The translations under genes were made by a program, and so were the position numbers. The notes beneath the pieces are model-generated. The model did not search any database. It was not told the DNA's origin and saw only the letters and a program-made list of their open reading frames with translations. Source: Oceanobacillus salinisoli (GTDB taxonomy: Bacteria; Bacillota; Bacilli; Bacillales; Amphibacillaceae). From it: 64,000 nt of DNA. This document shows, piece by piece, positions 7,965 to 15,868 of the stretch. The first letter of the stretch is position 1. Each line of letters starts with the position of its first letter. The stretch is from assembly GCF_009733865.1 (NCBI RefSeq), contig NZ_WOFB01000028.1, positions 1 to 64,000 of the forward strand. Reading direction: 5' to 3'.

Positions 7965-8561
7965 ATGAAACATATATTCCAAGAAGGAAAAAATCATTCA
8001 AAAACTTTATTACTGCTTCATGGTACAGGAGGAACGGAACAGGACCTTCTCCCATTAGCAGACATCATTGATGGGGATGCCAATGTACTTAGTGTACGTG
8101 GGAATATTTCGGAAAATGGCATGCCTCGCTTTTTTAAACGATTAGCAGAAGGAGTATTTGATGAAGAGGACTTAATTTTCCGCACCAAGGAACTAAATGA
8201 ATTTCTTGATGAAGCATCTGAAAAGTACGGGTTTGACCGAAATAACATCACTGCCATCGGTTATTCAAATGGAGCGAATATCGCTGCAAGCCTTATGTTT
8301 CATTACAAAGACGCGCTACAGGAAGCCATCCTTCACCATCCAATGGTACCGAGAAGAGGCATCGATTTACCTGACCTTGCCGGTAAGAAGGTATTTATTG
8401 CTGCAGGAACGAATGACCCAATCTGCCCTGCTGATGAATCTGAAGAACTAAAATCCTTACTTGAAAATGCCGGTGCCAGAGTAGAACTACATTGGGAAAA
8501 CAGAGGGCATCAACTAACGATGGATGAAGTGAAAGCTGCTGCTAATTGGTACAAAAATTAA
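7965..8561 (+). CDS. mhqD: MhqD-like alpha/beta hydrolase (carboxylesterase/phospholipase family)
   Basis: A 198-residue serine hydrolase with the LLLLHGTGG oxyanion loop, nucleophile Ser101 in GYSNGAN, Asp151 in GTNDPICP and His182 in RGHQL. This is the full catalytic triad of the YodD/MhqD-type esterases. The ATG at 7965 has AAAGGAG upstream. In B. subtilis MhqD belongs to the MhqR regulon that gives resistance to methylhydroquinone and catechols; the adjacent MarR regulator supports the same role. The physiological substrate is not established. Confidence 0.8.
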   Translation: MKHIFQEGKNHSKTLLLLHGTGGTEQDLLPLADIIDGDANVLSVRGNISENGMPRFFKRLAEGVFDEEDLIFRTKELNEFLDEASEKYGFDRNNITAIGYSNGANIAASLMFHYKDALQEAILHHPMVPRRGIDLPDLAGKKVFIAAGTNDPICPADESEELKSLLENAGARVELHWENRGHQLTMDEVKAAANWYKN

Positions 8562-8835
8562 GGATCTTATTTTCGCAAAGTTTAAATAAAATGATAAGCA
8601 CGATGATGGTAGAATATTACCGCTACGGAAATACACTACGATCGTTTTGTACTTTTATATTTTTTTGATATTTGATTTCACTAAATAAATTTAGTAAAGT
8701 AAGCTAATCACTATTAAGCTGGCTGATTGGAGCGGAGGGGGCGACTCCTGCGGGAAAGCGAATTTCCTGCAAAGCAACAAATCTTTTCGGCAGGACCAGT
8801 AACCGCAATCCTAATCTTTAAAAACAGCCAAAATG
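8562..8835. repeat. Intergenic stretch with fragments of dispersed repeat family A
   Basis: No gene. Positions 8621-8640 hold CGCTACGGAAATACACTACG, shared with 1422-1440 and 25363-25382 (inverted). Further right, 8735-8770 reads GGAGGGGGCGACTCCTGCGG and GAAAGCG, resembling the core of the GC-rich family A element but truncated. This looks like a decayed copy. Confidence 0.6.
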
Positions 8836-8875
8836 AAAAAGCTGCCGTGTTTTGAATTAACACGGCAGCTTTTTA
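8836..8875. terminator. Bidirectional terminator before the antiporter stop
   Basis: Stem GCTGCCGTGTT (8841-8851) with AACACGGCAGC (8859-8869), flanked by A- and T-runs. It overlaps the minus-strand stop codon at 8873-8875 and also serves rightward transcripts. Confidence 0.85.
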
Positions 8876-9859
8876 ATTTCTTAAAATGACATAAATCAGA
8901 TAGATTACATACGAAAGTGCTAAAATAAGCCCTTCCCTCTTCCCTACTCTGAAATTGGTTCTGGAGAAGATAAGCAAAATCACAGTTAAAACCATCATAA
9001 TAAGTACATCACTGAATACCTTGCCATTTACGGGAAGTGGTGTAATCACTGATGAGGTACCAAGCACTAATAAAATATTAAAAATGTTACTCCCGACAAT
9101 ATTACCAAGTGCAATTTCACTTTCCTTTTTAAGTGCTGCGGTTACTGATGTTACTAATTCTGGTAAGGACGTACCCATCGCCACAATGGTTAAGCCAACC
9201 AGTGTTTCACTCATACCCCATCGATAAGCAATCTCCGTCGCATTCGATACGACCAGCTCCCCACCAAAAACAATTCCAGCTAAGCCCAATATTGTAATTA
9301 TAATATTTTTCCCCCATGTCACACCTTGAGGGATTGGTTCATCGGATAAGCTTTCGCGGCTCTTAAACGCAACCTCAATGACATAGTACATAAAGATAGA
9401 AAGAAATAATAAAAAGATAAGCCCATCACTTCTTGTAATGAAATTATCACTTAATCCTTCCAAAGTAATATCACTCATCACGACAAGCAATGCTACACTC
9501 GCTAAAAATGTAAAGGGGATTTCCTTTCGAATCGTTTCCGTTTCTACCTTTAAGGGGAATATAAATGCTGCTATCCCAACTACCAAGGTTAAATTAAAGA
9601 TATTACTGCCAATGACATTACCAAGGGATACATCTGCACTCCCTTCTAAAGCTGCGATAATACTAACCGTTACTTCCGGAGAACTCGTTCCAAAAGCAAC
9701 AATCGTTAATCCAATTAAAATAGAAGGAATCCGAAGCAGCCTTGCGATATTTGATGCTCCGTCAACAAAATAATCTGCCCCTTTAATTAGTAATACAAAG
9801 CCAACAACCAATAAAATATATGCCAAATTATTCCACCCTCCTAATCCCATATTTATCAT
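8873..9859 (-). CDS. Calcium/sodium antiporter (CaCA family, YrbG-like)
   Basis: A 328-residue membrane exchanger of the K+-independent Na+/Ca2+ type. The two inverted alpha repeats are clear: VAFGTSSPE with LGNVIGSNIF (about 51-90) and VAMGTSLPE with LGNIVGSNIF (about 222-262). About ten hydrophobic segments. The first ATG follows GGGAAGG. It exports Ca2+ or related cations in exchange for Na+ or H+ (family role). It stands alone, and its terminator overlaps the stop codon. Confidence 0.9.
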   Translation of the reverse strand: MINMGLGGWNNLAYILLVVGFVLLIKGADYFVDGASNIARLLRIPSILIGLTIVAFGTSSPEVTVSIIAALEGSADVSLGNVIGSNIFNLTLVVGIAAFIFPLKVETETIRKEIPFTFLASVALLVVMSDITLEGLSDNFITRSDGLIFLLFLSIFMYYVIEVAFKSRESLSDEPIPQGVTWGKNIIITILGLAGIVFGGELVVSNATEIAYRWGMSETLVGLTIVAMGTSLPELVTSVTAALKKESEIALGNIVGSNIFNILLVLGTSSVITPLPVNGKVFSDVLIMMVLTVILLIFSRTNFRVGKREGLILALSYVIYLIYVILRN

Positions 9860-9943
9860 AATATAACCTTCCCCATTTTCTATTTTGAATTCCTTTCAAT
9901 GGAGGATTGGATTATTTTGCAATAAAGTGAATCTTCAATTAGT

Positions 9944-9974
9944 GGGGGTCTTACAGCCAGTTAACCACATGATA
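9944..9974 (+). repeat. Dispersed repeat family C, copy 1
   Basis: Contains GGGTCTTACAGCCAGTTAAC then CACATGATAAA. Related copies lie at 30685-30720, 49388-49418 and 50175-50208, all intergenic. Confidence 0.65.
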
Positions 9975-10000
9975 AAAAAAAGCCGCCTTATTTGGCGACT
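9973..10000 (-). terminator. Terminator of the luciferase-like gene
   Basis: Minus strand: stem AGTCGCC/GGCGGCT (one G-U pair) at 10000-9981 followed by an eight-base T-run, directly after the stop codon. Confidence 0.8.
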
Positions 10001-11077
10001 TTATACTTCCATTAATTTCCCACTTGTTTCACGACGTATCACCGGAGCAACTTCTGTACCTAATAATTCAATCGTTTTTTCTATATTTTTAAAAGGGACT
10101 CCACCAATATCCATTTGCAGCATAAAGCGTCTATGCCCAAACATTTCATGCTGATAGAGTATTTTTTCAATAATATCTTCCGGACTTCCGATAAACATAA
10201 CGCTTTGCGGTTCTGTTATTTTCTCAAATTCTTCCCGTGTGATAGTAGTTTCTATTCCACGCTGCTGATTCATGTATTTCATATAGTTTGCATAGTATGG
10301 GTAAAATTCTTCCTTCGCTTTTTCTTTTGTTTGAGCAATATAGCCGTGTCCTGTTATTCCGATTGGCAGTTCGGCTTTCTCATATCCAGCAAGGTATCCC
10401 GCCTGATGGTATGCATCTACTAATGGGGCAAATCTTGTATGAAATCCCCCAATCATAGCTATCGTCAAGCCTAAGCCATATCTGCCAGCTCTTGCTGCAC
10501 TTTCTGGACTTCCTCCCACACCTACTGAAATTGGAAGTTTTTCCTGATGTGGCCGTGGTGCAATTTCGGAATCTTTCAATTCGGAACGGTATTTCCCGCT
10601 CCATGTTACCCGTTCATTTTCGTTTAGCTCCATTAATAATTGCAGATGCTCTTCAAATAATGCATCATAGTCATCTAATCGGTATCCAAATAGCGGGAAG
10701 GATTCCACAAATGCCCCTCTTCCGGCTATAATCTCTGCACGTCCATTTGATATTAAATCCAACGTGGCAAAGTCCTCGAATAACCTTACTGGGTCTATCG
10801 TATTTAAAACCGTTGTCGTACTCGTTAATTTAATATTTTTCGTAACCTGTGCCATAGCAGATAAAACCATTTGCGGGCTGGAAACCGCATAATCTAGACG
10901 GTGATGTTCCCCGACACCGAAAATATCCAACCCCGCTTCATCTGCCAGTTTAGCCGCATCGATGATTTCATGAATGCGCTGTTTGGCATTATTTGATTTA
11001 CCTGTATAAGGATCAGCTACTATATCCCCTAATGTATAAATACCAATTTCAAATGTATTTTCATGGTGTATATCCAT
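10001..11077 (-). CDS. Luciferase-like (LLM class) flavin-dependent oxidoreductase
   Basis: A 358-residue protein of the bacterial luciferase-like monooxygenase superfamily (PF00296), with an N-terminal beta strand FEIGIYTLGD, the GVGEHHRLDYAVSSP segment and the VGVGGSPESAARAGRYGLG phosphate-binding region. These enzymes use FMNH2 and O2 on small substrates. It starts at ATG after TTGGAGGAAGAGCG. It follows the CatE-like gene by 57 bases on the same strand and ends at a strong terminator, so the two probably form an operon from the regulated promoter at 12103-12131. The substrate is unknown. Confidence 0.85.
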   Translation of the reverse strand: MDIHHENTFEIGIYTLGDIVADPYTGKSNNAKQRIHEIIDAAKLADEAGLDIFGVGEHHRLDYAVSSPQMVLSAMAQVTKNIKLTSTTTVLNTIDPVRLFEDFATLDLISNGRAEIIAGRGAFVESFPLFGYRLDDYDALFEEHLQLLMELNENERVTWSGKYRSELKDSEIAPRPHQEKLPISVGVGGSPESAARAGRYGLGLTIAMIGGFHTRFAPLVDAYHQAGYLAGYEKAELPIGITGHGYIAQTKEKAKEEFYPYYANYMKYMNQQRGIETTITREEFEKITEPQSVMFIGSPEDIIEKILYQHEMFGHRRFMLQMDIGGVPFKNIEKTIELLGTEVAPVIRRETSGKLMEV

Positions 11078-11134
11078 CGCTCTTCCTCCAATAATTACAT
11101 GCTCCTGTGTCTATTTGAACACTTCCGCAAAAGT

Positions 11135-12001
11135 CTATTCTTCTAATCGAAGCTGTATCGTATTTCCAGAAGGATCTTCCGTTACATAAAAATCATTTTC
11201 CTTTGTTACGGTTATACCCAGTTGTTCTAATTTCGATATGGTTTCTTTCCGCTTCTCTTCATCTGGAAATATAAGTGTAAACCAATTTAATCCAACACTA
11301 TTTTTCGCAGGTGCTTTAGCCCCTACCCCATTCCATACATTCAAACCAATATGATGGTGATAGCCATTGGTTGATGCAAAAAGTGCGCCAGGATATCTCG
11401 TTACAATATCGAATCCCAAGCCATTGACATAGAAGTTTTCTGTTTCATCCAAATCAGAAACATGCAAGTGAATATGCCCCATTAATGGATCCTCAGGCAT
11501 TCCATTCCACTGTTTATCAGCTGCTTCAAGCACACCTTCTGCATCCATTTGTACAGTCGCCATTTCCACTAGATCCTCATTCCAATTCCATTCAGTAGAC
11601 GGACGGTCTCTTGCAATTTCAATCCCATTTCCGTCTGGATCATCGAAGTAGAGCGCTTCACTTACATAGTGATCAGAAGCTCCTAAACGAATTTGATTTC
11701 CCTTTGTCTCAATAAGGTGTTTTAAAAATGCACCAAGGTCTGCACGTGATGGAAAAAGTATCGCAAAATGATATAATCCCGTTGTTCTTCCCTGTTTAGG
11801 TACAACATCGTCTGGTTGTTCCAATGTTAAGAGCGGTGTTTTCCCATTTGCAGTTAAAACTGCCTTGCTGCTAGTTTGTTCGAGTACTTTAAATCCCATG
11901 AAATCACGATAAAATTCAAGTGATTTATTTAAGTTGGTTACATTTATGTTAACCTCACCAACATAAATGGTTGGTTTTTGGAAAAATTTCTTTTCCATCA
12001 T
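11135..12001 (-). CDS. catE: Ring-cleaving extradiol dioxygenase, CatE-like (two VOC domains)
   Basis: 288 residues with two vicinal-oxygen-chelate domains (about 10-135 and 170-285), as in B. subtilis catechol-2,3-dioxygenase CatE. The C-terminal module has the metal-binding pattern: His in GHIHLHVSD, His in GYHHHIGL and Glu in the closing IQLRLEE. CatE opens catechol rings and protects against catechols. The start is the ATG at 12001, six bases after AAGGAG; an upstream ATG overlaps that site. Its promoter carries a TTACT-TTT-AGTAA operator candidate. Other ring-cleaving substrates are possible. Confidence 0.85.
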   Translation of the reverse strand: MMEKKFFQKPTIYVGEVNINVTNLNKSLEFYRDFMGFKVLEQTSSKAVLTANGKTPLLTLEQPDDVVPKQGRTTGLYHFAILFPSRADLGAFLKHLIETKGNQIRLGASDHYVSEALYFDDPDGNGIEIARDRPSTEWNWNEDLVEMATVQMDAEGVLEAADKQWNGMPEDPLMGHIHLHVSDLDETENFYVNGLGFDIVTRYPGALFASTNGYHHHIGLNVWNGVGAKAPAKNSVGLNWFTLIFPDEEKRKETISKLEQLGITVTKENDFYVTEDPSGNTIQLRLEE

Positions 12002-12090
12002 TTCCATCTCCTTCTTTTGAAAACATTCATTATCTTTATATTCTGTTAATCCGTTAACTTCTACACTCTTAGTTACTACTTTTTATTTAA

Positions 12091-12103
12091 TTACTTTTAG
12101 TAA
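12091..12103. promoter_or_regulatory. Operator-like inverted repeat at the catE promoter
   Basis: TTACT-TTT-AGTAA, immediately downstream of and touching the -10 hexamer. The arms recall the TACT...AGTA half-sites reported for YodB/CatR-type (DUF24) repressors, but the spacing differs, so the identity of the repressor is open. Confidence 0.5.
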
Positions 12104-12131
12104 GTATAAGATGATATCATGGATTTGTCAA
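12103..12131 (-). promoter_or_regulatory. catE promoter
   Basis: Minus strand: consensus TTGACA (12131-12126), 17-base spacer, TATACT (12108-12103). The rest of the 12008-12377 gap is AT-rich with nothing else recognised except the ribosome binding site of the next gene. Confidence 0.7.
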
Positions 12132-12377
12132 TTACGTTACAGTGTATTTTTTATATAATTTTGAATATCTATGCCAGTTTTTAACATTGGCTCTTTCGTA
12201 AGTTTTATTGCTTTTTAATCTTTGCAGTTGATATAAAATTAAACATATCTTTAGATGATGTAATATTTTAAACAAACAGGTTTATTTTGATAGAATGATT
12301 TAAGAACTTCAAGATTAATGAAGTTTTTGTCTGCCGTATGATACATGGCATATACTCTGAAGAAAAGGGGGGTTTAC

Positions 12378-13145
12378 ATGATTGTGAGAGAGCACGACGG
12401 TCATTTTGTGATGATTGAACAGAATAATCACGCCATAATTTCTGGTGAATTAATGGCAAATTGGAAAGACAGCCTTTTTCTTGGTAAGGCCCACCGAAAG
12501 TCCGTGAATTACGCAATCAAAATGCATGATTATGGTTGGAAATACTTTGATAAACAGCCACTTTGGAATGATCAAACGAACAAACCTTATACATTTTCAG
12601 ATTTCCCTATTTCTCCTAAAACCATCGTCTACACTCACGGAATTAATGAAATTGAAAAAAATGATATCTATGCTGCATTATTATGCAGCGAACATTTTTC
12701 AAGGTTCATAGCACAAGAATCATCCAGTCATGCGTCACGCTTCATAGAAGAAGAAAAGGAACGGCGGCAGCGGCTTATCGCTTCTTTAGGGGAGTTAAAC
12801 AAACGTTTGTTTAACTTTCACTATGATCTCTTAAAACTTGGAGATAGCCTATCATTATACCTATGCTTAAACGAACCTGGCGTTACCAAGGAGGACGTTC
12901 ATTTCTTTTTTCGCAATGGAATAGATTTGCCATCAGATATAGACCAATTAAGCAAACAAGTTCTGGAGCCGGAATGGAAAGATGAGCATACCATTGTGCT
13001 TAGCCCGTTTCCATTTGAATCAAGTGTGACAGTGCGGATAAAACAAAAAGTTGTTTCTAAGACAGTAATTCGAAAACATGGGTTAGTTCATAGTTATGAA
13101 AATACTCCTTATGAGGAACTAGAGCTGGAGATTATTCCGAATTAA
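12378..13145 (+). CDS. DUF3891-family protein
   Basis: A 255-residue soluble protein with conserved acidic and histidine residues (MHDYGW, YTHGIN, EHFSRF) typical of DUF3891, whose function is unknown. The spacing of His and Asp resembles a metal-dependent HD-type fold, but that is only an impression. The start is the ATG at 12378 after AAAAGGGGGG; an ATG eleven codons upstream has no site. It converges with the mscS gene over a shared terminator. Confidence 0.7.
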   Translation: MIVREHDGHFVMIEQNNHAIISGELMANWKDSLFLGKAHRKSVNYAIKMHDYGWKYFDKQPLWNDQTNKPYTFSDFPISPKTIVYTHGINEIEKNDIYAALLCSEHFSRFIAQESSSHASRFIEEEKERRQRLIASLGELNKRLFNFHYDLLKLGDSLSLYLCLNEPGVTKEDVHFFFRNGIDLPSDIDQLSKQVLEPEWKDEHTIVLSPFPFESSVTVRIKQKVVSKTVIRKHGLVHSYENTPYEELELEIIPN

Positions 13146-13161
13146 CCACCCTTTTACAATT

Positions 13162-13195
13162 AAAGAAGGAGCCGAGTGATTCGGCCCCTCTCTTT
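13162..13195. terminator. Bidirectional terminator between DUF3891 and mscS genes
   Basis: AAAGAAGGAGCCGA (13162-13175) pairs with TCGGCCCCTCTCTTT (13181-13195), allowing G-U pairs. The stem includes the A/T flanks and touches the minus-strand stop codon. Confidence 0.7.
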
Positions 13196-14291
13196 ACGAC
13201 TCCTGTCTTAATGGTGTCTGTCCATCTGGAAAGCTATCATTTTCCACATAGAGTTTTCTTGTTGGATAAGCGAATTCTGCTCCTTCTTCTCTTACAATAT
13301 CTAAAATCTTATAATTAATCTCTTCCTTCACCTCTAAAAATTCACCCCATACCGTTGTTTTAGTGAAGAAATATAAGAATATACCCAGACTGCTGTCATT
13401 GTATTTATCAAATTTAACAAAGATTGTTTCCTGATCAATATCAGGATGGTTTTTCAATAAATGATCAATTCGTTGGACAATAGCTTGCATTTTTTCTTTA
13501 GGTGTTTCATACGTTAATGCCAAGTTAAACGTAATTTGTCGTTTCCCCATTTTGCTCCAGTTTGTAATCGGTTCATTGGCTAACTGCGCATTAGGCACAG
13601 AAACAAGTGCATTGGCAAATGTACGAATCTTCGTGCTCCGGAATGTAATATCCTCGACCGTCCCTTCCACACTAGGTGTTAACACCCAATCCCCGATGGT
13701 AAATGGTTTTTCCGAAATAATGACAATACCGCCAAGAAAATTGGCCAAAGCATCTTTTGCAGCTAAGGAAATAGCCAATCCACCTAGTCCTAAACCTGCA
13801 ATAAAACCTTCAATTCGGTAGCCAAATTCCTGAAGAATAACGGTTGCACCAATAGCTACAATAATAAACTGTAAGGTTCTGGACAGTAACGGAATAAGAA
13901 TTTCATCAATCTTTATATCTGTTTTATCATTAATTTTCCGAAAAAGTTCGGATGATGTGGAGGATAGTCTAACTAATCCCCATGTTAAAAGGAAAATGAT
14001 AGATGCGCTTATAAAACGACCGAACATTTCGTTTTCCTGGTGATCTATATAAGGGTAATATCTTACCGCAGCGTAAAGTCCAATAATAGTAAATAACCAT
14101 TGAACTGGTTTTTCAAAGGATAAAAATATATTCGATAAAACATCTATTTTCGTCTTCTTAACTAATCTCATGAGGATTGCAAAAACATATTTGGCAAATA
14201 GTTTACGAAAAAGAACAAATAACAGGAATATCCCCACTGCTATTCCCAGCTCAATCAGGTGCTCATAAGAAATAAATAACTCCCATGTCAT
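13194..14291 (-). CDS. MscS-family mechanosensitive ion channel
   Basis: 365 residues: four to five N-terminal transmembrane helices, then the MscS pore helix GFIAGLGLGGLAISLAAKDA (about 165-185) and the beta domain GGIVIISEKPFTIGDWV. This matches YhdY/YnaI-type members that open under membrane tension to release solutes on osmotic downshock. The ATG has AGGAGG about ten bases upstream. Followed by a terminator; 35 bases downstream of yfkAB on the same strand. Confidence 0.9.
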   Translation of the reverse strand: MTWELFISYEHLIELGIAVGIFLLFVLFRKLFAKYVFAILMRLVKKTKIDVLSNIFLSFEKPVQWLFTIIGLYAAVRYYPYIDHQENEMFGRFISASIIFLLTWGLVRLSSTSSELFRKINDKTDIKIDEILIPLLSRTLQFIIVAIGATVILQEFGYRIEGFIAGLGLGGLAISLAAKDALANFLGGIVIISEKPFTIGDWVLTPSVEGTVEDITFRSTKIRTFANALVSVPNAQLANEPITNWSKMGKRQITFNLALTYETPKEKMQAIVQRIDHLLKNHPDIDQETIFVKFDKYNDSSLGIFLYFFTKTTVWGEFLEVKEEINYKILDIVREEGAEFAYPTRKLYVENDSFPDGQTPLRQES

Positions 14292-14326
14292 ATTAGTTCA
14301 TTTCCTCCTAAAATTTCTAGATATTA

Positions 14327-15454
14327 TCAACGGCTAATCTGTGCTTTTCTCTTTTGAAAATTAACATCACGATAATATGCATTTTTCACTAAAATATTTG
14401 GCCCTAAGCAATTTACTGCAGGACAATGGCAATTTAAACTTTTAGCAGTTTTACTATCCATCCAGCGGTCATAGGCTTCAGGCAATGTTGTATTCTGAAT
14501 ATTACCCAATGACGGTTCCTCATCACCAAAATCCGTTACAATGACATCCCCATTAAAAATATTCACATTCAAACGTGAGCGACCATCTGGATCATTTCGT
14601 ACTGTTACACTCTCTTCTTGATATAGACGCTTCAATAAGTCCAAATCATCTCGGTTAGAACTACAGGCATAAAAAGGTAATGTTCCAAATAACATCCACA
14701 TGTCTTTGTTTCGATAGTCCAGAAGTCGCTGAATCGCTGTTCGCATTTCATCCAGACTAAGAATTTCCAAGTTACTTGCAAAATCAACAGGGTACATAGG
14801 ATGAATTTCATGACGAGCACAGCCCATTTCATTTACATGATCATGAATTTGCTCAAGATATGGAAATGTTCGTTTATTCAACATCGTTTCTGCAGATACC
14901 ATTACTCCCTCACTGGAAAGTCGCCTTGAATTTTCCACCATTCGTTCAAAATACTTTTTACGATTATCGAGAGAAGGCTTTCGTTCCATCAAGGCAAATC
15001 CAGATTCTGCAAATTCTTCAGCAGTTCCCCAGTTATGAGAAATATGTAACACATCTAAGTATGGAATAATTTCTTCATATCGGCTATATGGCAGCGTCAA
15101 ATTGGAATTAATCTGAGTTTTGACCCCTCGCTTTGAAGCATACTTTAACAAAGGAATAACATATTCCCGGACAGACTTTTTATTCATCATTGGCTCACCG
15201 CCAGTTATACTAAGTGTACGAAGATGCGGAATCTCATCCAAACGTTTAACAAGTAGTTCCATTGGAAGGGCATCTGGATCACGAGCCTGTAGTGTATATC
15301 CCACCGCACAATGAGCACAGCGCATATTACACATAGTTGTCGTTGTAAACTCAATATTGGAAAGTGTCATCTTACCAAATTCCCTGACATCCATATATGC
15401 TTCCCATGGATCATTGGCAGGTGTTATTGCTAGATTTCTCTCTGTCGTATTCAT
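14327..15454 (-). CDS. yfkAB: Radical SAM/CxCxxxxC motif protein YfkAB
   Basis: A 375-residue radical S-adenosylmethionine protein. The [4Fe-4S] motif is CNMRCAHC (Cys42, Cys46, Cys49) and the C-terminus has CHCPAVNC (342-349), the CxCxxxxC signature of the YfkAB family, likely an auxiliary cluster. TITGGEP-like SITGGEPMM is also present. The reaction is unknown; similar architectures modify peptides or proteins. Here it is one continuous reading frame. ATG follows AAAGGGGAAGA. It precedes mscS on the same strand. Confidence 0.9.
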   Translation of the reverse strand: MNTTERNLAITPANDPWEAYMDVREFGKMTLSNIEFTTTTMCNMRCAHCAVGYTLQARDPDALPMELLVKRLDEIPHLRTLSITGGEPMMNKKSVREYVIPLLKYASKRGVKTQINSNLTLPYSRYEEIIPYLDVLHISHNWGTAEEFAESGFALMERKPSLDNRKKYFERMVENSRRLSSEGVMVSAETMLNKRTFPYLEQIHDHVNEMGCARHEIHPMYPVDFASNLEILSLDEMRTAIQRLLDYRNKDMWMLFGTLPFYACSSNRDDLDLLKRLYQEESVTVRNDPDGRSRLNVNIFNGDVIVTDFGDEEPSLGNIQNTTLPEAYDRWMDSKTAKSLNCHCPAVNCLGPNILVKNAYYRDVNFQKRKAQISR

Positions 15455-15492
15455 AAATTAATCTTCCCCTTTAAAATCTATTCTACTATTTT

Positions 15493-15507
15493 AACACTTT
15501 ATGTGTT
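15493..15507. other. Inverted repeat upstream of yfkAB
   Basis: AACAC-TTTAT-GTGTT in the yfkAB promoter region. It could be an operator or chance in AT-rich DNA. No clear promoter hexamers were assigned. Confidence 0.3.
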
Positions 15508-15650
15508 GATTCTTATACTTAAGACATAAAAAATTGTAGCTGGTTGGATATTCAAAAAATTCAACAGTTGATATGCGCTCTCTCATTACCTCTTCCTCTT
15601 GTGGTTAAAACCCTCCATTAATGGTTTTTAGTGAATGTGTTAGTTTTTCT

Positions 15651-15722
15651 TATACTAGGACGTTAAAATTTTAGCTACATTGAATGCCCTTCTTTGCTAA
15701 AATTTTTCTAACGTGTAAAAAA
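15651..15722 (+). repeat. Dispersed hairpin repeat, family B copy 3
   Basis: ACTAGGACGTTAAAATTTTA then GCTACATTGAATG and GCTAAAATTTTTCTAACGTG. TAAAATTTTAGC can pair with GCTAAAAT. It sits in the 414-base gap between yfkAB and katA, which otherwise holds only the divergent promoters. Confidence 0.75.
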
Positions 15723-15798
15723 GCAGTACTTGGAGAACCTCCTCTATAAAATCAAATATCCTTCCACCTTTCCATTTTTCACTTAAATCTCAGATTAT

Positions 15799-15828
15799 TT
15801 TACTGTGTTTAAGGCAAACATAGATAAT
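15799..15828 (+). promoter_or_regulatory. Possible catalase promoter
   Basis: TTTACT (15799-15804), 18-base spacer, GATAAT (15823-15828). A clear PerR box (TTATAAT-N-ATTATAA) or sigma-B promoter was not found. Confidence 0.35.
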
Positions 15829-15868
15829 AACTAATATGATCAAAATCTAATCAAAAAGAGGAGATAAC

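Noticed and set aside
15780-15868. PerR box or sigma-B promoter before the catalase gene
   Set aside because: Only partial matches (a GTTTAA without a proper GGGTAT partner; no TTATAAT-N-ATTATAA) were found.
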